NCBI GenBank assembly: GCA_947486785.1
Contig: CANKUU010000016.1
Span: 22,581 to 86,580, forward strand
Source: an uncultured Flavobacteriaceae bacterium
GTDB taxonomy: Bacteria; Bacteroidota; Bacteroidia; Flavobacteriales; Flavobacteriaceae
Direction of reading: 5' to 3'
DNA: 64,000 bases
This document shows, piece by piece, positions 26,819-35,816 of the stretch. The notes under the pieces are model-generated. The model saw nothing but the letters and a program-made list of their open reading frames with translations. It had not been told where the DNA came from and made no database searches. The number at the start of each line of letters is the position of its first letter. Within the stretch, counting starts at the first letter, position 1. Position numbers and translations under genes: made by a program.

Positions 26819-27250
26819 ATGAAAAACTTTTTAAAAGAATTTAAAAACTTTGCCATTAAGGGCAACATGGTAGATATGGCTATTGGTATAATTATCGGTG
26901 CGTCTTTTAATACTGTTGTAAGTACCTTAGTTAAAAAAGTGATAATGCCACCTTTGTCCGCACTTGTAGGCGGAATGAATTATTCTGAAATGAAGCTTAT
27001 CTTAAAGCCAGCTACCAATAAAAGTGAAGAAGTAGTAATTGCTTACGGTGAATTGTTCAGTGTTTTACTAGATTTTTTTATCGTAGCCTTAACTATTTTT
27101 GTGGTGATTAAGGCAATGAATCGTTTTCAAAACCAAGCGGAAGATGTTTCTAATGAGGCGGTAATTACACCAAAAAATATAGAATTGCTCTCAAAAATTG
27201 AGTCTTTGCTCGAGGAACAAAACTCACTTTTAAGAGATGGTAAAAAGTAG
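26819..27250 (+). CDS. mscL: Large-conductance mechanosensitive channel
   Basis: This is a homopentameric inner-membrane valve that opens under hypo-osmotic shock. The N-terminal helix and first span read EFKNFAIKGNMVDMAIGIIIGASFNTVVSTLVKK (starting at Glu7), matching the MscL signature; a periplasmic loop (about 50-75) and a second span (about 77-100) follow, then a charged C-terminal helix. Its length of 143 residues is normal. It lies 4 bases after parC, so it is probably co-transcribed; the link with topoisomerase IV is likely only positional. Confidence 0.97.
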   Translation: MKNFLKEFKNFAIKGNMVDMAIGIIIGASFNTVVSTLVKKVIMPPLSALVGGMNYSEMKLILKPATNKSEEVVIAYGELFSVLLDFFIVALTIFVVIKAMNRFQNQAEDVSNEAVITPKNIELLSKIESLLEEQNSLLRDGKK

Positions 27251-27357
27251 CATTTTGTTTAACTTATTGCTGCTTTTTTTGCGTAAAATATCGAATTTAC
27301 CTAACAAAAATGCTAGGTTATTAGAATATATGTACCTTTAAAATAAAAAGCTATTTA

Positions 27358-28317
27358 ATGGATTTAACAAACCCGCTTGTATACGGGGCACCGTGTTTTA
27401 TTATTTTTATTTTATTAGAATTAGCTTATAGTAAAAATCATGACCATCATCATGATTTATACGATTGGAATGATCTTTTTGCAAGCGGTTTTATGGGTGT
27501 CGGATCTGCTGTACTTGCAGCACTTTTGAAAACGGTTTCTGCCATAGTTATTTTTACCTTCGTTTATGATCTTTTTAACCCCGTTGTAAACGGGGTACAC
27601 ACCAATATAATGGGTTATGAATCTTTTGGATTCGCTTGGTACATATGGTTATTATGTCAACTTTCAGATGATTTTACCTACTATTGGTTTCATAGAGCGA
27701 ACCATGAGATAAGGATTTTGTGGGCTGCGCACATTGTACATCATTCATCAGATAATTTTAACCTCGGAACTGCCGTTCGAAATGGATGGTTTACCTTACT
27801 TTACAAACCTTTCTTTTATATGTGGATGCCCGCTATTGGATTCGCACCAGAAATGGTTGTTTTTTGTTTAGGGATTGAGGCGTTATGGCAATTTCAGCTA
27901 CACACCGTGTTACTTCCAAAATTAGGTATTTTTGAAAAATTTATGAACACGCATACAATGCATCAAGTGCATCATGCTCAAAATGTTGAGTATCTTGATA
28001 AAAATCATGGGGGTTTTTTAAATATTTTTGATCGTATGTTTGGTACGTGGCTTGAGCTTGATGACAAAATTGATGTTAAATATGGAGTTATACATGCGCC
28101 GAGTTCAAATAATCCTTTAGTTATACTTACTCATGAATTTAAAGATATTTGGTTAGACACCAAAAAATCGCCAAAATTATATGATAAATTCATGTATATC
28201 TTTGGTCCACCAGGGTGGAGTCATGATGGCAGCACCATGACGGTTAAACAACAACAGAGACAGTTTAAGAAACAGAGAGCAGAAAACCCTCAAGCAGTAT
28301 TTAGTAGACCTAATTAA
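27358..28317 (+). CDS. Second sterol desaturase / fatty acid hydroxylase family protein
   Basis: This is a 319-residue integral membrane protein with di-iron histidine motifs HRANH (112-116), HIVHH (125-129) and THTMHQVHH (198-206). Four or more hydrophobic spans precede and separate them. A histidine-rich NHDHHHD stretch near residues 28-33 is unusual for the family core and may bind metal. It differs in size and motifs from the one at 2538-3413, so the two are not recent duplicates. Members include sterol C-5 desaturase-like and ornithine-lipid- or carotenoid-type hydroxylases; the substrate here cannot be told. It stands alone, 107 bases after mscL. Confidence 0.85.
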   Translation: MDLTNPLVYGAPCFIIFILLELAYSKNHDHHHDLYDWNDLFASGFMGVGSAVLAALLKTVSAIVIFTFVYDLFNPVVNGVHTNIMGYESFGFAWYIWLLCQLSDDFTYYWFHRANHEIRILWAAHIVHHSSDNFNLGTAVRNGWFTLLYKPFFYMWMPAIGFAPEMVVFCLGIEALWQFQLHTVLLPKLGIFEKFMNTHTMHQVHHAQNVEYLDKNHGGFLNIFDRMFGTWLELDDKIDVKYGVIHAPSSNNPLVILTHEFKDIWLDTKKSPKLYDKFMYIFGPPGWSHDGSTMTVKQQQRQFKKQRAENPQAVFSRPN

Positions 28318-28532
28318 GAAGTTCTGCTTACTCGGCATTCAAATTTCAATAAGTTGTTCGCTATACGTTTTGTTTTTTAGGTAGCTATTGGTCTAATTTT
28401 TAGTTACTTATATTTTAAATACTCTATCTTTAATACTACCTTAGTTCGTTGTTTATAGCAACAAAAGTATCATTCGAATTTTATGATGCGCTGTTCTATA
28501 TACTTAGCTCTTGCTTAGCTAAAATTTAATAA

Positions 28533-28690
28533 GCACTTTTTGTAGTAGCCTAATTTTTAAAAATAGGATAGATTAAAACGTCTTTGAATTTATTTTGGGT
28601 CATTTTTTATGTTTGTTCAAGACCTTTTTTTAATGTTATCGATTTGAAACTTGATTTGACTGAGGCTTGGAGCTTGTCTCTTTTTTTTAC
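28533..28690 (-). repeat. Dispersed hairpin repeat, copy A
   Basis: This stretch aligns by eye along most of its length with 56836-57010. Shared blocks include GATAGATTAAAA, TTTATTTT, CATTTTTTATGTTT, GATTTGAAACTTG / AATTTGAAACTTG and GTCT or GTCA followed by a T-run. The hairpin core seen in copies B and C is decayed here (GTCATTTTTT replaces GGCATTTTTT and the opposite arm is changed). Confidence 0.5.
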
Positions 28691-28824
28691 ACCCAAGAGC
28701 TTGCAAATGACCTAAGGTTGGCGTTAGATCCACCCAACACATTACTTCAAAATCTTTTTGTTAATTGTATACCTGTATTCACTCGGGTAACCGGTGGTAT
28801 TTATCGTTATACTAAGCCTATCCG

Positions 28825-28986
28825 CTATATGTGGTAACCAAGAATAGACAAAGCTTGCTGTGGCTTATCGATATCGAAGTTTTTGGCAAGTTCACAATCA
28901 ATTTCACTTTTAATCTTATAATTACTAAGACGCTTAGAACCAAAATCTTGCAGAAGAACTGATTCTAAAAGTGCTTTGAGAAAACT
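28825..28986 (-). pseudogene. Possible remnant of a protein-coding gene
   Basis: A 53-codon open frame without a start codon ends at a TAG (28827-28825). Its translation has ordinary protein composition, for example LLESVLLQDFGSKRLSNYK and FDIDKPQQALSILGYHI, unlike the low-complexity noise around it. The ending weakly recalls C-termini of DDE transposases, where a PQQAL/PHQAL-L-GY motif is common. It lies beside repeat copy A. I cannot identify the family. Confidence 0.3.
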
Positions 28987-29037
28987 TTAAAAATTTTAAG
29001 CCTTATTGTGGTTACTCTTTTTCTACTTGCCTTTTAA

Positions 29038-29832
29038 TCAGCTTGAAGCTCTATTCTTTTCCATGCGCATATTAAAGAATTCAACCAATAAAGAAAAAGT
29101 AATTGCGAAATATAAATAGCCCTTAGGTATTGTTCCAACATCTTGTCCTAAGACTGACACATGGGCAATGTGCGCAGCTTCTGCAATTAACATAAAACCA
29201 ATTAAGATTAAGAAAGAAAGTCCTAATATTTGAATTGAAGGGTGTTTGTTTACAAATTCGCCCACCGGATTGGCAAACAATATCATAATGATTACTGAGA
29301 TTACAACAGCCATAATCATTATTATTAAAGCATCATTTGGGTTTTCTGAGATGCCATTTGTCATACCAATAGCGGTAAGAATTGAATCAAAAGAGAAAAC
29401 GATATTTATTATGGTAATTTGAATGATGGCCTTATATAAAGAAGTGCTTCTAGATTTGGTTACTTCACGCTCATCATGGCCGCTATCTTCTACTTTTTCA
29501 TGTATTTCTTTTGTGCTCTTGTAAAGTAAAAAAAGACCTCCTACAAAAAGAATCAAGGCTTGAATACTAATGCCTCCAGAAATCCATCGGTGATTAAAAA
29601 CCAGAAATGGTTTACTTGCAGCGGTTAGCCACGAAATACCGAACAACAAAAGAACTCGCATTACCAGTGCGAGCATTAGACCAATTTTAGTAGCTTTATT
29701 ACGTAAATTTTTAGGTAATTTACCTGCTGCAATAGAAATAAAAATAATATTGTCTATACCTAAAACAATCTCCAAAAAGGTTAAGGTTACTAATGCCACC
29801 CATGCATCAGGACTAGTGAAAATTTCAAGCAT
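29038..29832 (-). CDS. TerC family integral membrane protein
   Basis: This is a 264-residue membrane protein with seven or so hydrophobic helices. The motif LEIVLGIDNIIFISI (about 20-34) and its partner VFSFDSILTAIGM (about 145-157) each place an acidic residue within a helix, the hallmark of the TerC/Alx family, members of which handle Mn2+ or confer tellurite resistance in other bacteria. A charged cytoplasmic loop (about 105-130) divides the halves. No tellurite genes are near, so a manganese efflux or secretion-linked metal-supply role is more likely; that is inference. Start ATG at 29832. Confidence 0.92.
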   Translation of the reverse strand: MLEIFTSPDAWVALVTLTFLEIVLGIDNIIFISIAAGKLPKNLRNKATKIGLMLALVMRVLLLFGISWLTAASKPFLVFNHRWISGGISIQALILFVGGLFLLYKSTKEIHEKVEDSGHDEREVTKSRSTSLYKAIIQITIINIVFSFDSILTAIGMTNGISENPNDALIIMIMAVVISVIIMILFANPVGEFVNKHPSIQILGLSFLILIGFMLIAEAAHIAHVSVLGQDVGTIPKGYLYFAITFSLLVEFFNMRMEKNRASS

Positions 29833-29887
29833 ATTTAATGAATAATTTAAGTGTTTATAGTTGTGGTTAACAACAAACCACTAAGAA

Positions 29888-30247
29888 CTACTTTATTTTT
29901 ATGGCTGTTCCTTTATTTTTTTTTGTCTGACCAACAAGACCATATTCAAATGTGTAAGAATTGGAAGTCGTAGACAAAATTTTCATATGAACTGAAGTTT
30001 TTGTTTTAATATCTTGCAAAATAAACTCACAATCGTTTACCCATTTCACAGTTGCACTATCTATTTTACTATCATAGTACTCCACACTATACTGGTCATT
30101 TCTCATAAACCTACCGGTCTTGGGTTCTCCATTGATCTCATAATCAAAACGATACTCGCCATTTTTAAAATCTACACAGTTGCGTTTAGGCTGGTAACAT
30201 GAAAATAATGGCTGCAAAACAAAACATAATACTACAAACTTTTTCAT
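29888..30247 (-). CDS. Small predicted lipoprotein of unknown function
   Basis: This is a 119-residue protein with a signal peptide ending in LFSCYQP (lipobox Cys17). The mature domain has a beta-rich pattern with KRNCVDFKNGEYRFDYEINGEP, two further Cys-containing strands (VKWVNDCEFILQ), and TYTFEYG-like sequence near the end, resembling a conserved flavobacterial family whose members are sometimes wrongly labelled DNA topoisomerase IV in databases. No enzymatic residues are recognised. It is divergent from the M14 peptidase gene and 55 bases upstream of terC on the same strand, so the two may be co-transcribed. Confidence 0.7.
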   Translation of the reverse strand: MKKFVVLCFVLQPLFSCYQPKRNCVDFKNGEYRFDYEINGEPKTGRFMRNDQYSVEYYDSKIDSATVKWVNDCEFILQDIKTKTSVHMKILSTTSNSYTFEYGLVGQTKKNKGTAIKIK

Positions 30248-30354
30248 AGGGTAGCAATTTAATAAAATAACGAATAATTGTACTCTTTAAATGAGTTTAA
30301 GTTTTTAAGAGCGGTTTTGTTAACTTTACTTTAGATATTTTAATTTTTGCTTTT

Positions 30355-31470
30355 ATGATACTAGATTCAGCAGCCTACTTAAAATTTAAAGAATGCACAA
30401 TGCATGGGCGCTACATTACTAATAAAGATATAGTTACATATCTAGCGAATAATGGTAAAGATTTATGTTACGAGTCTATTGGTTATTCTGTAAATCACCA
30501 AAAAATTTATGCAATAACCATAGGTACGGGCAAGCATAAGTTGCTACTTTGGTCTCAGATGCATGGTAATGAATCAACCACCACAAAAGCAGTTTTTGAT
30601 CTTTTAAACTACCTGCAAACAGCTACGAAAGAGGCGCAAGATATTCTTGCTAACTGTACTTTAAAAATTATACCGATTCTAAATCCAGATGGGGCAGAGG
30701 CATATACTAGAAAGAACGCAAATAAAGTAGATTTAAATCGTGATGCTCAAGAATTAAGTCAGCCCGAGAGTTTGGTTTTAAGATCTATTTTTAAGAGTTT
30801 TAAGCCTGATTATTGTTTTAATCTTCATGATCAAAGAACTATATTTAGTGCAGGAAAAAGGCCAAAACCCGCTACGGTTTCTTTTTTAGCTCCAGCCCAT
30901 GATCACGAGCGTAGTATTTCAAAAACTAGAGCCTTAAGTATGCAATTAATCGTAGCAATGAAACATGCACTTCAAAAGGTATTACCAGATCAAATAGGGC
31001 GATATGATGATAGTTTTAATGCCAATTGTGTTGGTGATGCGTTTCAAATAATGAATACCCCGACAATTTTATTTGAGGCAGGCCATTACCCAAATGATTA
31101 TGAACGAGAACAAACCAGAATGTATATTTTTTTAGCCTTAACAACGGCAATGCATTGTATATCCAAAGATAATTTAAATCGCTATTCAGAAAAAGAGTAT
31201 AATTTAATACCTGAAAATGAGAAACTCTATTTTGATGTGATTATTAAAAATATAGAAAACGTAAATCCTTCTCTAAGGGGCAGTATGGCACTATTGTTTA
31301 CCGAAGTTTTGAATAACAATACTATTGAATTTGAACCAAAGATTGAGAAAATAGGTGATTTAGAAGGTTTTTTTGCACATAAACTGTTTGATTGTTTGCT
31401 AGCGGCTGATTTAGAAAAATTAAAACATCAGAATTATTGGAAGTTAGTTAGTACCCATAAAATTGAATAG
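30355..31470 (+). CDS. M14 family zinc carboxypeptidase-like protein
   Basis: This is a 371-residue metallopeptidase-like protein. The zinc motif is HGNEST (His plus Glu), with the third ligand likely the His of FNLHDQRTIF. The substrate-binding ILNPDGAEAYTRKNANKVDLNRD block and the catalytic Glu in ILFEAGHYPNDYEREQTR are present. There is no signal peptide, so it is probably cytoplasmic, acting on small peptides or amide-linked compounds; members of the succinylglutamate desuccinylase/AspA branch share this layout. Start ATG at 30355, divergent from the lipoprotein gene at 29888. Confidence 0.85.
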   Translation: MILDSAAYLKFKECTMHGRYITNKDIVTYLANNGKDLCYESIGYSVNHQKIYAITIGTGKHKLLLWSQMHGNESTTTKAVFDLLNYLQTATKEAQDILANCTLKIIPILNPDGAEAYTRKNANKVDLNRDAQELSQPESLVLRSIFKSFKPDYCFNLHDQRTIFSAGKRPKPATVSFLAPAHDHERSISKTRALSMQLIVAMKHALQKVLPDQIGRYDDSFNANCVGDAFQIMNTPTILFEAGHYPNDYEREQTRMYIFLALTTAMHCISKDNLNRYSEKEYNLIPENEKLYFDVIIKNIENVNPSLRGSMALLFTEVLNNNTIEFEPKIEKIGDLEGFFAHKLFDCLLAADLEKLKHQNYWKLVSTHKIE

Positions 31471-31547
31471 TTTTGATATTTTTGACTATTACGTTACATT
31501 TTTACGAAAAAAAATAAAGGTTTACTACATATTATACTATAATTATA

Positions 31548-31555
31548 TATTTTTG
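31548..31555 (+). promoter_or_regulatory. -7 element for the Lrp-family gene
   Basis: TATTTTTG exactly matches TANNTTTG, 17 bases before the ATG at 31573. No TTG is seen at -33, so the promoter is weak or activator-dependent. Lrp-family genes are often autoregulated. Confidence 0.4.
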
Positions 31556-31572
31556 TTATTAATATTTTTAAC

Positions 31573-32052
31573 ATGACGAAAGTGAAACTTGACGAAATTG
31601 ATCACCAAATTCTAGATATGTTAATTGACAATACTAGAACACCATTTACTGATATTGCTAAAAAACTTTTAATATCTGCAGGAACTGTACATGTTCGGGT
31701 GAAGAAGATGGAAGAAGCAGGAATTATAAGAGGCTCTTCATTAACGCTAGATTATGTTAAGTTAGGCTACGCTTTTATCGCATATGTTGGTATTTTTCTA
31801 GAAAAGACACATCAAACCAAGTTTGTTTTGGGTCGTTTAGAGGAAATTCCAAATGTTACTGTAGCTCATATCACTACCGGAAAGTTTAACATATTTTGTA
31901 AAATTCGTGCAAAAGACACCAATCATGCAAAAAATATCATTTTTAAAATCGATGATATCGACGGTATTAGCAGAACAGAGACAATGATATCTCTAGAAGA
32001 AAGTATTAATGATAAAAAGCGCTTAATGCATACTATTTTTAATGAACTTTAA
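31573..32052 (+). CDS. Lrp/AsnC family transcriptional regulator
   Basis: This is a 159-residue feast/famine regulator. The N-terminal winged helix-turn-helix (about 6-60) reads LDEIDHQILDMLIDNTRTPF and then IAKKLLISAGTVHVRVKKMEEAG. The C-terminal RAM (ligand-binding) domain covers about 70-145, with GRLEEIPNVTVAHITTGKFNIFCKI. Its amino-acid effector and targets are unknown. It is followed by its own terminator. Confidence 0.93.
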   Translation: MTKVKLDEIDHQILDMLIDNTRTPFTDIAKKLLISAGTVHVRVKKMEEAGIIRGSSLTLDYVKLGYAFIAYVGIFLEKTHQTKFVLGRLEEIPNVTVAHITTGKFNIFCKIRAKDTNHAKNIIFKIDDIDGISRTETMISLEESINDKKRLMHTIFNEL

Positions 32053-32070
32053 GCGCGTATTTTAAATAGC

Positions 32071-32105
32071 AAAAATCCCAATCAATTTTTGTTTGGGATT
32101 TTTTT
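32071..32105 (+). terminator. Terminator of the Lrp-family gene
   Basis: AATCCCAA (32074-32081) pairs with TTGGGATT (32093-32100), followed by TTTTT. Lying just before the DinB start, it also argues against the longer ORF start at 32089, which would place the initiation codon inside the hairpin. Confidence 0.8.
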
Positions 32106-32118
32106 ATATCACAATTAT

Positions 32119-32634
32119 ATGAAAATATCCGAATTGCAATTTCTTCAACCTGATCCATTTTATAAAACTTACACCGATGTTTTAGGTGATGTTGAGTTAA
32201 TGCCTTGTATGCGAAAACAACTAGAAAATTTTCCTGAATTTTTAGAACATATTTCGGATGAAAAATATAGTCATTCATACGCAGATGAAAAATGGACGAT
32301 AGCAGAGGTAATTCAGCATATCATAGATACAGAACGGGTTTTTCAATACAGAGCCCTACGATTTTCGCGAGGCGACACTACTTCTTTAGCAGGTTTTGAC
32401 CAAGATATTTTTGTCTTAGGATCTAAAGCCAGTACACGCTCAAAATCTAGCCTAGTAAATGAATATCGAATTGTGCGACAATCATCAATAGTTCTTTTTC
32501 AAGAATTTGACCAAAAAATATTACAACAATCTGGTATGGCTAGCAAACTTAACTGGAGTGTAGCTACCTTAGGTTTCGTTATTTGTGGCCATCAAAAGCA
32601 TCATAGAAATATCTTGAGAGAAAGATACCTTTAA
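32119..32634 (+). CDS. DinB-like (YfiT-type) four-helix metal-binding protein
   Basis: This is a 171-residue protein from the ATG at 32119 (MKISELQFLQPDPF). The DinB superfamily histidines are visible: His in WTIAEVIQHIIDTERVFQYRAL and the closing GHQKHHRNILRERYL, which would bind a divalent metal in a four-helix bundle. Family roles include thiol S-transfer (bacillithiol or mycothiol transferases) and DNA-damage-linked proteins; the exact activity is unknown. No promoter is obvious between the upstream terminator and the ATG, so expression may rely on read-through from the Lrp gene. Confidence 0.82.
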   Translation: MKISELQFLQPDPFYKTYTDVLGDVELMPCMRKQLENFPEFLEHISDEKYSHSYADEKWTIAEVIQHIIDTERVFQYRALRFSRGDTTSLAGFDQDIFVLGSKASTRSKSSLVNEYRIVRQSSIVLFQEFDQKILQQSGMASKLNWSVATLGFVICGHQKHHRNILRERYL

Positions 32635-32644
32635 AATTCTCAAT

Positions 32645-32980
32645 TTAGTCTAATTCAGATTCTATACCTTCTAGGTCTTCATTATACTCTAGTTCTTGTT
32701 GAGGTAAAGTTGGTGCTGAAGTAGTATTATCGGTATTCGTACCTAACTCTTTAATCATTTCATCTTCAAAATTACAAATAAAGTGCGCTAAACTTTTGCT
32801 TATTTTAACTAAATAGATCGTGTCTTCTGTTCTAATTTCAACAGCCCTAATCATGTCACCATGGGCATTTTTAAAAACGATGATGTCTTCATCACCATAT
32901 CCGTATGGATAAGATTCAATTAATAAAGCTGCTAGGCTATGGTCTAATTTTTTGTAATCAATAAGTTTGCGAATCATCAT
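32645..32980 (-). CDS. Small conserved acidic protein of unknown function
   Basis: This is a 111-residue cytosolic protein. The N-terminal two-thirds looks like a compact mixed domain (RKLIDYKKLDHSLAALLIES, YGYGDEDIIVFKN and TIYLVKISKSLAHFICNFED), while residues about 80-111 form a disordered tail rich in Thr, Glu and Asp. Either of two adjacent ATGs (32980 or 32977) can start it. It lies convergent with the DinB gene, with only 10 bases between the stops, and 105 bases downstream of the aroB start. I recall close homologues only from Flavobacteriia; the role is unknown. Confidence 0.6.
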   Translation of the reverse strand: MMIRKLIDYKKLDHSLAALLIESYPYGYGDEDIIVFKNAHGDMIRAVEIRTEDTIYLVKISKSLAHFICNFEDEMIKELGTNTDNTTSAPTLPQQELEYNEDLEGIESELD

Positions 32981-33085
32981 AAGTAGGATTTATAGTTTTG
33001 CTTATTCTATATCCTAAATTTATGTTTTATTTCTACTCGATTCCTTAAAGAGTTGTCAAACGCAAAAAAGTTGTAAGTGAATACA

Positions 33086-34147
33086 TCATTTTTTGTAGTA
33101 TAAAAATGATTCAAGTAATAAATCATCAGCAACTTGTATATCGATTGCAGGATTACCTATCGCTTTTAACAAGGCAAAATTAATTTGGCCATGAGTATTT
33201 TTTTTATCAAACTTTAACAATGCTAAAATAGCTTCGAGATCTTTTGAGTTAAAATCTATTTTCTGGTAAAACTTAAAAAAAGTAGTTTTAATATCCGTTA
33301 ACTCTTTAGTGCTTAAGCCACAAAGTTTTTGTGATAGATAACCTTCTAAGACCATTCCTATTGCAATAGCCTCACCATGCAATAACGCTTCGTGCTCTTT
33401 ACTCTCTAAAAAATATGATTCTATGGCATGTCCAAGGGTATGACCATAATTTAATATTTTCCTTAAATTTTGCTCAGTAGGGTCTTGTAGAACCACGTTA
33501 TTTTTAATTACAACAGAATTATAAATTAAACGGTCTAGGTTATCAAAATTCTTAATTTTTTTAAGTGTTTCCCAATACGATAGGTCTTGTATTAGGCCAT
33601 GTTTTAGCATTTCAGAAAAACCACTTAATAGCTGGCGTTCATTTATTGTTTTTAGAAAAGAAGGCACAACGAGCACCATTTCAGCTTGGTTAATTACACC
33701 TACTTGGTTTTTTAGTGCACCTAAATCTACACCAGTTTTTCCGCCAACAGATGCATCTACCATGGCCAACAATGTAGTGGGTACATTTATAAAGGTAATA
33801 CCTCTTTTAAAGGTAGAAGCAACGAAACCACCTAAGTCGGTCACAACACCACCTCCTAAATTAATCATCAAACTTTTTCGATCAGCATCTAATTCTGAGA
33901 GCGCTTGCCATACCCCGGTGCAGGTTTCAATATTTTTATTTAACTCGCCCGACTCTATTTCAATTACTTCTATCTCTGTAGCAGTAGTTACTTGGGCTAA
34001 AAAAATGGGAAGACAGTATTCATGTGTGTTTTCATCTACTAAAATAAAAATTTTAGAATACGAAGTATTGGCCAAATGCTTATTTAAAGCTTCATAGGCT
34101 TGTTCTTTAAAATAAATGGCGTACGATTCGGTTATTATTGCTTTCAT
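33086..34147 (-). CDS. aroB: 3-dehydroquinate synthase
   Basis: This is the second shikimate-pathway enzyme, converting DAHP to 3-dehydroquinate with NAD and zinc. GGGVVTDLGGFVASTFKRGI (about 97-116) is the NAD- and substrate-binding core; the metal ligands lie in KHGLIQD/EMLKHG (about 185-195), HGEAIAIGM and NYGHTLGHAIE. The length of 353 residues is usual. It is divergent from the proline dehydrogenase gene across 120 bases. Confidence 0.95.
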   Translation of the reverse strand: MKAIITESYAIYFKEQAYEALNKHLANTSYSKIFILVDENTHEYCLPIFLAQVTTATEIEVIEIESGELNKNIETCTGVWQALSELDADRKSLMINLGGGVVTDLGGFVASTFKRGITFINVPTTLLAMVDASVGGKTGVDLGALKNQVGVINQAEMVLVVPSFLKTINERQLLSGFSEMLKHGLIQDLSYWETLKKIKNFDNLDRLIYNSVVIKNNVVLQDPTEQNLRKILNYGHTLGHAIESYFLESKEHEALLHGEAIAIGMVLEGYLSQKLCGLSTKELTDIKTTFFKFYQKIDFNSKDLEAILALLKFDKKNTHGQINFALLKAIGNPAIDIQVADDLLLESFLYYKK

Positions 34148-34238
34148 AAATGCCCAATTTCTATGGTTATCTGAGGGGGTTTTCTTGTAGAAACAAAATA
34201 AACCTAAATTTTTATTAATAGAATAAAAAATCTGTCTT

Positions 34239-34246
34239 TATATTTG
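34239..34246 (+). promoter_or_regulatory. -7 element for the proline dehydrogenase gene
   Basis: TATATTTG matches TANNTTTG, 21 bases before the ATG at 34268. The -33 region is AT-rich without TTG. Confidence is moderate because TANNTTTG can arise by chance in AT-rich DNA. Confidence 0.4.
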
Positions 34247-34267
34247 AGTTCTTAAAAAAACTTTAAT

Positions 34268-35434
34268 ATGACTCGCATTTTCGAAGATACCGCTACCGCT
34301 TTCGCCTTAAAGTCTGACTCTGAGCTCGATCGGGCTTATTTTTTATTTAAAATGATTGCTAATGAGCCATTAGTTCGCATTGGTACCGCAATGACTAATT
34401 TTGCAATAAAAGCACATTTGCCTGTTGAGAGTCTAATACGTGCTACTGTATTTGATCATTTTTGTGGTGGAGTGAACGAAGAAGATTGTTTGCCAATTGT
34501 AGATAAAATGTTTGAAAAGGGAGTTTGTTCGGTTTTAGATTATTCGGTAGAAGGCAAAGAAGGCGATGACCCTTTTGATGATGCGCTAAAAACTATTTTG
34601 AAGATATTAGATTTTGTTAAAGAAAAAGATGCGATTCCTTTTGCTGTCTTTAAACCAACAGGTTTTGGTCGTTTTGCATTGTACGAAAAAGTTGGGGCTG
34701 GTGAAGCTTTAACCACAGAGGAGGAGCAAGAATGGCAAAGGGTAAAAAACAGATTTGATAAGGTATGCCAAAAGGCATATGAATTAGATGTTAGTTTATT
34801 GATTGATGGTGAGGAAAGTTGGATGCAAGATGCAGCAGATCAATTGGTAGAAGATTTGATGCGAAAGTACAACACAAAAAAGGCAATTGTTTTTAATACG
34901 ATACAATTATATCGATGGGATCGTTTAGATTATCTGAAGCAGCTACATGAAAAAGGATCCAAAGAAGGATTTATAGTGGGCTTAAAAGCTGTTCGTGGAG
35001 CTTACATGGAAAAAGAAAATACCAGAGCTAAAGAAAAAGGATACCCTACACCAATTTGTGCTAGTAAAGAAGCTACCGACAAAAATTTTGATACAGCCAT
35101 TAAGTATATGGTTGAGAATATAGCTACTATTTCTACATTTGCAGGTACTCATAATGAGGAAAGTTCATACCGTTTGATGCAATTAATGGATGAGGCTAAT
35201 ATCTCTCCTAGCGATACTAGAATTTGGTTTGGACAGTTGTTTGGTATGAGTGATAACATTTCCTTCAACCTTGCTGCAAAAGGATATAATGTTGCTAAAT
35301 ACCTTCCTTTTGGCCCTGTGCGTGATGTAATGCCTTATTTAATACGAAGAGCAGAGGAAAATACATCGGTGGCAGGCCAAACAACAAGAGAGCTAGCTTT
35401 ATTAAAAAAGGAAAAGAAAAGAAGAAAATTATAA
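34268..35434 (+). CDS. Proline dehydrogenase
   Basis: This is an FAD-dependent monofunctional enzyme of 388 residues that oxidises proline to pyrroline-5-carboxylate, feeding the quinone pool. The barrel contains LRA/RATVFDHFCGG (about 58-69), the KLVRGAYMEKENTRAKEKGY-like motif (visible as GLKAVRGAYMEKENTRAKE), FAGTHNEES and the flavin-adjacent LPFGPVRDVMPYLIRRAEEN (about 353-372), the proline-binding RRxxEN signature. No P5C dehydrogenase is fused or adjacent. Its stop is 4 bases from the stop of the convergent gene at 35439. Confidence 0.93.
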   Translation: MTRIFEDTATAFALKSDSELDRAYFLFKMIANEPLVRIGTAMTNFAIKAHLPVESLIRATVFDHFCGGVNEEDCLPIVDKMFEKGVCSVLDYSVEGKEGDDPFDDALKTILKILDFVKEKDAIPFAVFKPTGFGRFALYEKVGAGEALTTEEEQEWQRVKNRFDKVCQKAYELDVSLLIDGEESWMQDAADQLVEDLMRKYNTKKAIVFNTIQLYRWDRLDYLKQLHEKGSKEGFIVGLKAVRGAYMEKENTRAKEKGYPTPICASKEATDKNFDTAIKYMVENIATISTFAGTHNEESSYRLMQLMDEANISPSDTRIWFGQLFGMSDNISFNLAAKGYNVAKYLPFGPVRDVMPYLIRRAEENTSVAGQTTRELALLKKEKKRRKL

Positions 35435-35438
35435 TGGC

Positions 35439-35813
35439 CTACTGTAAGGTTAAAATGGTTACTTTTTCTGGGCAATTTTTCACCTTTAAAGAAAGCAGTT
35501 TATCTTTTATCTCTTTTTCAATAATATAGGTTTTACAGGGCTTTGTTTGTGCTTCACTAGCGCCAAAATTAACATCACCAGTTTTTAAAAAGCTATGAAT
35601 AGTTAGTGTATCAATCGATTCGTTTTTTAGCATTTCTGAAATTTCATCAGAATAATAGATAGACTTAGATCTTATATCTTTGAGTACTCTACAATTAGGA
35701 AAGTAACAAAAAGAGACTCCCGTTTCATCTGATTTCTTTTTTAAAAAGAAGGCTAAAAATATAATACCGATGGACAGACCCACCATAAAATAACCAAGAC
35801 GTTTAATAAACAT
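35439..35813 (-). CDS. Small membrane-anchored protein (DUF4258-like)
   Basis: This is a 124-residue protein with an N-terminal hydrophobic anchor (about 7-24) and a short soluble domain containing FCYFPNCRVLKDIRSKSIYYS, KTGDVNF and KPCKTYIIE. Conserved cysteines at about 36, 41, 92 and 118 could form disulfides if it faces the periplasm. It resembles flavobacterial proteins labelled DUF4258. It lies 3 bases downstream of ald on the same strand, so it is expressed with alanine dehydrogenase; the functional link is unknown. Confidence 0.7.
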   Translation of the reverse strand: MFIKRLGYFMVGLSIGIIFLAFFLKKKSDETGVSFCYFPNCRVLKDIRSKSIYYSDEISEMLKNESIDTLTIHSFLKTGDVNFGASEAQTKPCKTYIIEKEIKDKLLSLKVKNCPEKVTILTLQ

Positions 35814-35816
35814 AAA

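Larger units (their letters stand above)
28318..29037. other. 720-base region without an intact gene
   Basis: It contains dispersed repeat copy A (28533-28690) and a 53-codon possible gene remnant on the minus strand (28825-28986), described separately. Elsewhere I see no plausible start or terminator. The repeat plus remnant suggests an old insertion and decay. Confidence 0.5.

Noticed and set aside
32089..32118. Earlier start for the DinB-like gene (MFGIFLYHNY)
   Set aside because: It would begin within the loop and right arm of the Lrp gene terminator and has no family support; the ATG at 32119 is preferred.
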